Assembly: GCA_026985835.1 (NCBI GenBank)
Contig: JALSPS010000093.1
Location: forward strand, 1-7,420
Length of the DNA: 7,420 nucleotides
Origin: Candidatus Kaiserbacteria bacterium
Lineage (GTDB): Bacteria > Patescibacteriota > Minisyncoccia > Phycocordibacterales > UBA2100
Reading direction: 5' to 3'
Shown here piece by piece: positions 1 through 5,486 of this stretch (its first letter is position 1; each line of letters opens with the position of its first letter). The notes beneath the pieces are model-generated. The model was not told the origin of the DNA. It made no database searches and saw only the letters and a program-made list of their open reading frames with translations. The position numbers were made by a program, and so were the translations under genes.

Positions 1-463
1 TCAGATTGTTAAAAACGCTAAAACTCTTGCAAGTGAATTGAAAAAACAGAAAGTAAAACTTGTTTCGGGCGGGACAGATAATCACTTACTTTTAATGGAT
101 GTTGGGAAAGGAAGAGGAGCTATTGTTGAGTTAGCGCTTGATGCGGTTGGTCTTACGACAAATAAAAATACAATACCAAATGAACCTGCAAGTCCGTTTT
201 ATCCAAGCGGTATTCGTCTGGGAACGCCAAGTATTACAACTCGCGGTATGAAAGCGCGCGAGATGAAAAAAATAGCTGAGATTATTGCGCAGGTTATTGA
301 CCATACCGCAGATATCGAATTACCAAAAGGTAAGAGGAATGAGAAAAATGATTTTTTGAAAAAAATAAACACAAAATTCAGAAAAGATAAGGAATTACAA
401 AAATTGAAAAAGAAAGTGCAAAAACTGGCTCGTGAGTTTTCAATTCCGGATAAATTTGTTTAA
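1..463 (+). CDS. glyA: Serine hydroxymethyltransferase, C-terminal part (5' end outside window)
   Basis: The frame is open from base 2 and ends with TAA at 461-463, so about 153 C-terminal residues are present and the start lies to the left of the window. The enzyme is a cytosolic PLP-dependent transferase that converts serine and THF to glycine and 5,10-methylene-THF. The visible part is the C-terminal small domain. It contains a [12 protein letters not shown] segment, an [19 protein letters not shown] segment and the following TTRGM, all close to the classic GlyA C-terminal signature (P-x-x-P-x-x-x-SGIR-x-GTP-x-x-TTRG). It ends in a Lys-rich helix and a short tail, as usual for the family. 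The PLP lysine and most active-site residues lie outside the window. The context fits well, since the product is the one-carbon donor for ThyA, encoded about 800 bp downstream. Family assignment is firm; nothing can be said about the promoter or full length. Confidence 0.95.
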   Translation, partial: QIVKNAKTLASELKKQKVKLVSGGTDNHLLLMDVGKGRGAIVELALDAVGLTTNKNTIPNEPASPFYPSGIRLGTPSITTRGMKAREMKKIAEIIAQVIDHTADIELPKGKRNEKNDFLKKINTKFRKDKELQKLKKKVQKLAREFSIPDKFV

Positions 464-475
464 TTTTTGATAGAT

Positions 476-721
476 ATGAAATTATTGAATGAAATCAAGA
501 AGGATTGGAAGGGATTTTTGATAAATGTTATTTTCTCAGCAATGGTTCTTCTGATGATATTTGACAGCCAAAAACCTCCGGCTATTTCAGCATTTGTAAC
601 AGGTATGTTACTCATAGCTTTGTCTTTTAGTGGAGCATATAAACAAAGAACAACCGCAATGGTTGTTTTATTTGCAGGCACGCTTTGGATAGTATTGGGA
701 GTGCAAAGAATTTTACAATAA
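476..721 (+). CDS. Small membrane protein of unknown function (81 aa)
   Basis: I do not recognise this gene. The ATG at 476 gives 81 residues; a TTG at 467 would add only three residues and is less likely. There is no Shine-Dalgarno motif. The protein has a charged N-terminus (about residues 1-13, with several Lys and Glu) followed by three likely membrane helices at about 14-29, 36-55 and 60-80. A short KPP-containing loop lies between helices 1 and 2, and a KQR turn between helices 2 and 3. There are no Cys or His residues to suggest metal or redox chemistry. It starts 12 nt after glyA and is probably co-transcribed with it. Its TAA (719-721) touches the stop codon of convergent folA. The pattern of hydrophobic blocks separated by charged turns supports a real gene, and an overlapping antisense frame at 460-768 looks like its shadow. 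The function is open, and the link to folate metabolism is positional only. Confidence 0.7.
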   Translation: MKLLNEIKKDWKGFLINVIFSAMVLLMIFDSQKPPAISAFVTGMLLIALSFSGAYKQRTTAMVVLFAGTLWIVLGVQRILQ

Positions 722-742
722 TTATTTTCTATAAAATTTTGC
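703..742. repeat. AT-rich inverted repeat across the convergent 81-aa gene/folA junction
   Basis: GCAAA (703-707) pairs with TTTGC (738-742) and ATTTTA (710-715) pairs with TAAAAT (732-737). This gives 11 bp with a 2-nt bulge (708-709) and a 16-nt loop. Inside the loop is a perfect palindrome, AATAATTATT (717-726), centred on the two abutting stop codons. It could help transcripts from both sides to end, but the stem has only two G-C pairs and no U-run follows on either strand, so it is not a standard intrinsic terminator. Chance is a real alternative in AT-rich DNA. Confidence 0.35.
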
Positions 743-1240
743 AAATTGGAATTTAATTGCGTTTTCAATTATTGTGGCGCCTTTTTCAATCAATTTAAAT
801 TGATCCGTAAATTCTGGGAAGAATACATCTGCTTTAGGAGAGTCATTAACCAATGTAAGGTTCAACTCGTTTGTAAATGGAAGCATTATTTTATAAATTG
901 TACCGCCTCCTATTATGAAGATTTTATCGCTGCCCGGCGCTTTTTTTGCAAGGGTGAGCGCCTCTTCCGGAGAATGTGCCAGTAATGCTTTTGGCGCATA
1001 AAAGTTTTTGTTCAGTGTCATTATTATATTAGTGCGCCCGGGTAAAGGTTTTCGAGGTAATGATTCGTAGGTTTTATCTCCCATAATTACAGGGTGTTGC
1101 CTGGTTGTTTCTTTGAAATGTTTTAAGTCTGTCGGTATATTCCAGAGTAATTTATTTTTATACCCGAGTTCCCTATTTTTACCAATTGCAGCTATTGCTA
1201 TTACTTTATATTTATTACGCATAATAAAGTCATTATACAT
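722..1240 (-). CDS. folA: Dihydrofolate reductase
   Basis: It reduces 7,8-dihydrofolate to tetrahydrofolate in the cytosol and so regenerates the folate oxidised by ThyA. Numbering from the ATG at 1240 (172 aa), the conserved Trp is W33 and the catalytic acid D38 lies in IPTDLKHFK (E. coli D27). VIMGDKTYESL covers 51-61, PLPGRTNII follows at 65-73 with R69 for the folate glutamate tail, and IIGGGTIY sits at 109-116. Length is normal for bacterial DHFR. An inner ATG at 1222 (166 aa) lies closer to the usual family N-terminus and is about as likely a start; neither has a Shine-Dalgarno motif. Unusual residues are D55 where E. coli has Arg44, L76 in place of Ser64, and T114 in place of Arg98, all positions that contact the NADPH 2'-phosphate. 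The gene is divergent from thyA and convergent with the 81-aa gene. Family call is very firm. Confidence 0.95.
   Translation of the reverse strand: MYNDFIMRNKYKVIAIAAIGKNRELGYKNKLLWNIPTDLKHFKETTRQHPVIMGDKTYESLPRKPLPGRTNIIMTLNKNFYAPKALLAHSPEEALTLAKKAPGSDKIFIIGGGTIYKIMLPFTNELNLTLVNDSPKADVFFPEFTDQFKLIEKGATIIENAIKFQFAKFYRK
1222..1237 (-). promoter_or_regulatory. Possible -10 element of folA (TATAAT)
   Basis: On the minus strand a perfect TATAAT lies at 1237-1232, and the inner folA ATG at 1222 follows after 9 nt. A start of transcription about 7 nt past the hexamer would leave a leader of only a few bases. I see no -35 box at normal spacing (a TTAACA at 1268-1263 is about 25 nt away, too far). 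In AT-rich DNA such hexamers also occur by chance. Confidence 0.3.
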
Positions 1241-1243
1241 TTT

Positions 1244-1271
1244 TTGCTAACTTTTAATAGCATGTTAATAT
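1244..1271 (+). promoter_or_regulatory. Possible thyA promoter in the divergent gap
   Basis: TTGCTA (1244-1249) and TAATAT (1266-1271) are separated by 16 nt, each matching 4 of 6 bases of the sigma-70 consensus. Transcription would begin at about 1278, which is exactly the ATG that gives the family-typical MKQY start of ThyA. The folA/thyA gap is too short for two independent full promoters, so they would have to overlap each other or the folA coding end. Weak evidence only. Confidence 0.25.
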
Positions 1272-1277
1272 ATGAGT

Positions 1278-2126
1278 ATGAAACAATATATTGACGCGCT
1301 TGAAAATATAATTGAAAACGGTATTGATCGTGAAGGCAGAAATGGCTGGACACGTAGTATATTTGCCATTCAAATGAGATTTAATTTGCAAGACGGTTTT
1401 CCAGCAGTAACAACCAAAAAACTTGCATTCAAGTCTGTTTTGTCAGAATTATTATGGTTTATAGAAGGTTCCGGAGATGAGAGAAGGCTTGCAGAGATTT
1501 TATATGGTACCCGCGATGATTCAAAAAAAACAATCTGGACTGCAAATGCAAACGCTGATTACTGGCTTGATAGGGGTTTTGCAAAATTTAAAGGAGATTT
1601 GGGACGAGTTTACGGGGTACAGTGGAGACACTGGACAAATTCAGATGGAGAAGAATTTGATCAACTTAAAGATGTGATAGAGAGAATAAAAACAAACCCT
1701 TACGATAGGCGTTTAATTGTTTCTGCGTGGAACCCGGGGGAGCTTCATAAAATGGCTCTTCCTCCTTGCCATCGCGATTTTCAATTTTATGTCGCAAACG
1801 GAGAGTTGAGTTTACATATGAATCAAAGGAGTTGTGATATGTTTTTGGGTGTTCCATTTAATATAGCAAGTTACTCAATGTTGCTTGCTATGGTGGCTCA
1901 GGTAACCGGTTTAAAACCAAAAGAGGCAATTTTTACATTTAATGATGCTCATATATACCATGAACATTTTGATGCGGTAAAAGAACAAGTTAAGCGTATT
2001 CCAGGCGAGTTACCAAAACTTTGGATAAATCCAGATGTAAATAATATAGATGATTTTACAATGGAGGATGTCAAACTTGTTGATTATAATCCTCAAAAAA
2101 CAATAAAGGCTAAAATGGTTGTTTAA
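1278..2126 (+). CDS. thyA: Thymidylate synthase (ThyA type)
   Basis: It methylates dUMP to dTMP using 5,10-methylene-THF and releases DHF. The start at 1278 gives MKQYIDAL, the usual ThyA N-terminus; an ATG at 1272 would add two residues. Numbered from 1278 (282 aa), the visible landmarks are FPAVTTKKL near the N-terminus, the Glu in SELLWF, GDLGRVYGVQWRHW, the phosphate-binding pair R144-R145 in DRRLIVSAWNP, the nucleophile C164 in LPPCHRDFQF, RSCDMFLGVPFNIASY, and DAHIYHEH with the conserved His and Tyr. N195, in PFNIASY, is the residue that selects dUMP over dCMP in this family, so a dCMP hydroxymethylase is unlikely. The protein is slightly longer than E. coli ThyA (264 aa), mainly from an extra segment after SELLWF. 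Small oddities are RD after the Cys-His, and NPQKTIKAKMVV at the C-terminus where DPHPxIKAPVAV is usual. It heads the run with dcd, dut, tmk and argS. Confidence 0.96.
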   Translation: MKQYIDALENIIENGIDREGRNGWTRSIFAIQMRFNLQDGFPAVTTKKLAFKSVLSELLWFIEGSGDERRLAEILYGTRDDSKKTIWTANANADYWLDRGFAKFKGDLGRVYGVQWRHWTNSDGEEFDQLKDVIERIKTNPYDRRLIVSAWNPGELHKMALPPCHRDFQFYVANGELSLHMNQRSCDMFLGVPFNIASYSMLLAMVAQVTGLKPKEAIFTFNDAHIYHEHFDAVKEQVKRIPGELPKLWINPDVNNIDDFTMEDVKLVDYNPQKTIKAKMVV

Positions 2127-2128
2127 TT

Positions 2129-2665
2129 ATGATTTTGTCAGATTCAAAAATTTTGGAATGCATAAATAATAAAGATATTGTAATTGAACCCTTTGACAGA
2201 AATAAATTAGGGAGTAATTCGTATGACGTTTGTTTGAGTGAATTTTTGGCCGTTTATATTGATCCGGAGCTTGATGCAAAAAAACATAATAAAATACATC
2301 ATTTTAGGATTCCTCAAAAGGGATATGTGTTGGTTCCGGGAGAATTGTATCTTGGGGCCACCATAGAGTATACTGAAACCCACAAGCATCTTCCTGTCCT
2401 GGATGGTAAAAGTAGTGTGGGCAGACTTGGTATTGATATACATGCAACTGCAGGAATTGGGGACGTTGGTTTTTGCGGGTATTGGACACTTGAGCTGTCT
2501 GTATCAAAACCCGTTAGAGTTTATCCGGGGATGCCCATAGGACAAATTATTTATCATACAGTTGAGGGAGATGTTATAAACCCATATGATAAAAAAAGCG
2601 ACGCAAAGTATTCCAAACAAGAACATAAGCCTGTTGAATCAATGATGTGGAAAAATAAATTTTAA
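2129..2665 (+). CDS. dcd: dCTP deaminase
   Basis: It deaminates dCTP to dUTP and feeds dUMP synthesis. At 178 aa it begins MILSDSKI and then IEPFDRNKLGSNSYDV, which is the typical Dcd N-terminus. The active-site block is DGKSSVGRLGIDIHATAG (92-109) followed by GFCGYWTLELS. With a constant offset of 16 from E. coli Dcd, catalytic Ser111, Arg115 and Glu138 map to S95, R99 and E122. PGMPIGQI and the C-terminal DAKYSKQEH also match the family. Its ATG lies 2 nt after the thyA TAA (TAA-TT-ATG) without an SD motif, which suggests coupled translation or reinitiation. After TA in the HxTA motif there is Gly (G109) where monofunctional E. coli Dcd has His125. As I recall, the bifunctional DCD-DUT enzymes also have Gly here, so some dUTPase activity is possible, though a separate dut gene follows 19 nt downstream. 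Confidence 0.95.
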   Translation: MILSDSKILECINNKDIVIEPFDRNKLGSNSYDVCLSEFLAVYIDPELDAKKHNKIHHFRIPQKGYVLVPGELYLGATIEYTETHKHLPVLDGKSSVGRLGIDIHATAGIGDVGFCGYWTLELSVSKPVRVYPGMPIGQIIYHTVEGDVINPYDKKSDAKYSKQEHKPVESMMWKNKF

Positions 2666-2684
2666 TAGTTTAGAATCAATTATT

Positions 2685-3110
2685 ATGGAAATAAAAATTA
2701 AAAAATTAAATGAACATGCAAAAATTCCTCTTTATGCGCATAAAACAGACGCCGGAGCAGACCTTTTTTCGCTTGAGGATGTCGATATTATGCCAAGGAC
2801 ACGCGCGCTTATCCCAACAGGAATAGCTATGGAAATCCCGGAAGGGTATGTCGGGCTCATATGGGATAAAAGTGGTATTGCCGTAAAGTCTGGTGTTACA
2901 ACTCTTGCCGGGGTTGTAGATTCCGGTTATCGTGGAGAGGTAAAAGTTGCGCTTTTTAACACATCTGATGAATCATACAAAATAGAAAAAGGGCACAAAA
3001 TAGCTCAGATACTTTTTCAAAAAGTTGAGAGTCCCGAATTCACAGAAGTTGATGAGCTTGCGGAAGCGGACAGGGGTGAAAGCGGATTTGGGAGCACCGG
3101 GATAAAATAA
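2685..3110 (+). CDS. dut: dUTP diphosphatase (trimeric dUTPase)
   Basis: It hydrolyses dUTP to dUMP and pyrophosphate, keeping uracil out of DNA and supplying the ThyA substrate. The 141-aa length is typical of the trimeric all-beta family. All five motifs are visible: AGADLFS (23-29), WDKSGIAVKSG (60-70, with Lys62 where PRSGLA-type enzymes have Arg), AGVVDSGYRGEVKVALFN (75-92) with catalytic D79, KGHKIAQILF (102-111), and the nucleotide-capping RGESGFGSTG (130-139) at the flexible C-terminus. The start is the first ATG in frame; no SD motif precedes it. The 19-nt gap after dcd is the longest inside the thyA-argS run. tmk follows 1 nt after the TAA. Motifs 1 to 5 are in order and intact, so the protein should be active. 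Confidence 0.97.
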   Translation: MEIKIKKLNEHAKIPLYAHKTDAGADLFSLEDVDIMPRTRALIPTGIAMEIPEGYVGLIWDKSGIAVKSGVTTLAGVVDSGYRGEVKVALFNTSDESYKIEKGHKIAQILFQKVESPEFTEVDELAEADRGESGFGSTGIK

Positions 3111-3111
3111 T

Positions 3112-3765
3112 ATGAATGTTCAAGACAAAAATAAAAAAGGATTGTTTATTGTTTTGGATGGTGGTGAAGGAGCTGGGAAAACAACTGTTGCGCATAAAGT
3201 TGTAAATCAATTAGGTTGGAATGCAATATATACACGCGAACCGGGAGGATCGCCTTATGCTGAGAGGATTCGTGAACTTATTTTATCTGATGAAGCAAAA
3301 ATGTCGGATGCTGAAACCCAGTTTGCTCTTTTTTGGGCTGCGAGACGAGATCATTTGAGGCACACAATTATCCCTGCTTTATCAGCCGGAAAAATTGTTA
3401 TAACAGACAGGTTTGATTCCTCTTCATATGCTTATCAGATAATCGCTCAAGGAAATCGGCAACTTGAAGAGTTATTTTGGCAAAAAAGAAAGCATTTTCT
3501 GCAAGATTATGAGCCGGACATTTATATTTTTCTTGATATTACTCCAGAGGAAGGATTAAAAAGAGCATATTCAAGAGGAGAAGAAAATATCAATCATTTT
3601 GATAAACGCAAAATTGATTTTCATAAAAAAGTATATTCCGGATTAAATGAATTTATAATCTCAAAAGTTAATGGTGTGCGTATAGATGCGACCCAGCCAA
3701 TAGAATCTGTTGTAAAGGATGTTATGAATGTTATAAATGAGGCAAAAAGAACAGATAAAGCGTGA
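3112..3765 (+). CDS. tmk: Thymidylate kinase
   Basis: It phosphorylates dTMP to dTDP with ATP, the step after ThyA. The protein has 217 aa, the usual size. The P-loop is DGGEGAGKTT (16-25), preceded by the beta strand GLFIVL. TREPGGSPYAERIR (41-54) is the dTMP-binding REPGG motif. LFWAARRDHL (73-82) matches the AARxxH element, and ITDRFDSSSYAYQ (97-109) is the DR(Y/F)xxSxxAYQ signature. The LID-like region is RAYSRGEENINHFDKRKIDFHKKV (151-174, broken here as RAYSRGEENI and the rest), where the FHKKV end is typical. The first ATG in frame is used, 1 nt after the dut TAA; there is no clear SD motif, only a G-rich stretch about 10 nt upstream. The gene ends in TGA, 2 nt before the argS ATG. The DNA polymerase clamp-loader gene holB, often next to tmk in other bacteria, is absent here. 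Confidence 0.95.
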   Translation: MNVQDKNKKGLFIVLDGGEGAGKTTVAHKVVNQLGWNAIYTREPGGSPYAERIRELILSDEAKMSDAETQFALFWAARRDHLRHTIIPALSAGKIVITDRFDSSSYAYQIIAQGNRQLEELFWQKRKHFLQDYEPDIYIFLDITPEEGLKRAYSRGEENINHFDKRKIDFHKKVYSGLNEFIISKVNGVRIDATQPIESVVKDVMNVINEAKRTDKA

Positions 3766-3767
3766 TT

Positions 3768-5429
3768 ATGAAAATTCAAGATGAAATAAAAGATAGTATA
3801 AAAGAGGCCTTAAAAAAGCTAAACATTGATGTTGATTTTATTCATCTGGAAGCTCCGGCAGATATATCCTTTGGAGATTATTCATCTAATGTGGCAATGG
3901 TTATTGCAAAAAGGGAAGGGAAAAATGTTCGTGAATTTGCGCAACAAATTCGCGATTTAATAATACCCGGAAAATATATTGAAAAAATCGAGGTGGCAGG
4001 ACCGGGTTTTTTGAATTTCTTTTTAAATAAAAAAGCCTTTATTAAAATTATCAAAAGCGCAGTACAAGAACCTGAAAACTTTGGAAAATCAGATTTATTT
4101 ACCGGCCGGAACATATTAGTGGAACACAGCTCGCCTAACTTGTTTAAGCCATTTCATATAGGGCATCTTGTTAATAACAGTTACGGAGAGGCAGTTGTAA
4201 GAACTCTTAGTTTTTTGGGCGCTAATGTTTCTGCTGTATCATTTCCATCTGATATTTCTCCTGGAATAGCAAAAGCTGTTTGGGCGCTCATAAAACAAGG
4301 AAAAAAACAAGATTTTGGGATAAAAGATTTGGGTGAAGCGTATGTTCTTGGCGTGAGAGCTTATGAAGATTTGGAAATAAAGTCAGAAATTGATAAAATA
4401 AATGAATCTTTATACAATAAAAATAAGAATTCTTTAGAGTGGAAGATTTATAAAAAAGGAAGAGAACTTTCTTTAAGATATTTTTTGGATATAACAGATA
4501 GGTTGGGCTCTAAATTTGATGAACTCTTATTTGAATCAGAGGCAGAAAAATTAGGAAAGCAGATTGTAAAAGAAAACACACCGGCCATATTTGAAAAATC
4601 TGATAATGCGATTATTTTTAGAGGTTCAGAATACGGTCTTTATGATAATGTTTTTGTTAATTCGCAAGGATTTGGCACCTATTTAACAAAAGATATTGGA
4701 CTTATCAAAATGAAATTTGATAAATTTAATTTTGATAAGTCTATAACGATAACTGATATTGAACAAAAACAGCATTTTGAGCTTGTAAAAAAATCGGCAG
4801 AGCTTATCAATAAAGAATGGGCTGAGAAATCAGAGTATTTGCAACATGGGCGCCTTTCGCTCTCAACCGGTAAAATCTCGTCGCGCGATGGCGGTGTCCC
4901 GCTTGCAGAGGAGCTAATTGATAATGTGAAGAAAGAAGCGATAAACAGAATGAATGAAAATGGTTATCAAAAAGACGATAAGATTGCGGAACAAATTGCT
5001 TTAGCGGCATTTAAATACGCAATTTTAAGAGTAGGTATGGGAAAAAATATAGTTTTTGACTTAGAAGCATCAACTTCTTTTGAAGGAGATTCGGGGCCAT
5101 ATTTACAATACACATATGCACGCGCGAAATCCATACTCAAAAAATATAACTCAGATATAGATACAAGTGATATACCAATCAATAATGTTGCAAAATTACT
5201 TGTTAAGTTTGGAGATGTGGTTGAGCGAGCCGGAACGGAATTTGCGCCACACAAAATAACAAATTATTTAACGCAATTGGCGGGGGAATTTAACAGCTGG
5301 TATGCAAGTGAAAAAATAATGGATGGCTCAAATGACGAGAGAGCAAAAATTGCATTAACCTATGCAGTTTCTGTTACACTAAAAAATGGAGCAAAACTTC
5401 TCGGTTTTAATATGCCTGAGCATATGTGA
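3768..5429 (+). CDS. argS: Arginyl-tRNA synthetase
   Basis: This class Ia synthetase charges tRNA-Arg with arginine. From the ATG at 3768 it has 553 aa, normal for the family. A GTG at 3762 overlapping the tmk stop (GTGA) would add two residues. I prefer 3768 because it repeats the stop-plus-1-2-nt-plus-ATG spacing seen at dcd and tmk. The N-terminal tRNA-recognition domain (about 1-85) includes SFGDYSSNVAM and GPGFLNFFL. The catalytic core has HSSPNLFKPFHIGHL with the HIGH motif at 130-133. KISSR (369-373) stands where the KMSKS loop is expected; degenerate versions are common in ArgRS. The C-terminal DALR anticodon-binding domain (about 430-553) includes LQYTYARAKSI and ends in LLGFNMPEHM, close to the usual LLGxxxPxxM. 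It has no metabolic link to the thymidylate genes and probably shares their transcript. It looks intact. Confidence 0.96.
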   Translation: MKIQDEIKDSIKEALKKLNIDVDFIHLEAPADISFGDYSSNVAMVIAKREGKNVREFAQQIRDLIIPGKYIEKIEVAGPGFLNFFLNKKAFIKIIKSAVQEPENFGKSDLFTGRNILVEHSSPNLFKPFHIGHLVNNSYGEAVVRTLSFLGANVSAVSFPSDISPGIAKAVWALIKQGKKQDFGIKDLGEAYVLGVRAYEDLEIKSEIDKINESLYNKNKNSLEWKIYKKGRELSLRYFLDITDRLGSKFDELLFESEAEKLGKQIVKENTPAIFEKSDNAIIFRGSEYGLYDNVFVNSQGFGTYLTKDIGLIKMKFDKFNFDKSITITDIEQKQHFELVKKSAELINKEWAEKSEYLQHGRLSLSTGKISSRDGGVPLAEELIDNVKKEAINRMNENGYQKDDKIAEQIALAAFKYAILRVGMGKNIVFDLEASTSFEGDSGPYLQYTYARAKSILKKYNSDIDTSDIPINNVAKLLVKFGDVVERAGTEFAPHKITNYLTQLAGEFNSWYASEKIMDGSNDERAKIALTYAVSVTLKNGAKLLGFNMPEHM

Positions 5430-5451
5430 TAGATTGTGTATATTTCTAGAC

Positions 5452-5486
5452 TTGTTTTTTTATATATCGATAATACAATGTAGAAT
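5452..5486 (+). promoter_or_regulatory. Possible promoter of the S8 peptidase gene
   Basis: In the 57-bp gap after argS, TTGTTT (5452-5457) and TACAAT (5474-5479, 5 of 6 consensus) are separated by 16 nt. Predicted transcription would start at about 5486, right at the ATG (5487), implying an mRNA with almost no leader. A second -10-like TAGAAT (5481-5486) abuts the ATG. The -35 match is poor (3 of 6), so this is suggestive only. Confidence 0.35.

Noticed and set aside
460..768. 102-residue antisense frame covering the 81-aa membrane protein
   Set aside because: It also overlaps the 3' end of folA in another frame on the same strand. The plus-strand frame has cleaner membrane-helix patterning and sits right after glyA. 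I cannot exclude it completely.
1278..2126. thyA homologue acting as a dCMP hydroxymethylase (phage-type)
   Set aside because: N195 in PFNIASY is the dUMP-type residue, and the neighbours supply dUMP and recycle DHF.
4710..4742. Short direct repeat TTTGATAA within argS
   Set aside because: It encodes an ordinary Lys/Phe/Asp-rich stretch (KFDKFNFDK) and is explained by biased codon use in AT-rich DNA.
5430..5465. U-rich stretch after argS as an intrinsic terminator
   Set aside because: A T-run is present (5455-5461), but the best preceding stem I can draw is only about 4 bp (TAGA/TCTA) and not GC-rich.
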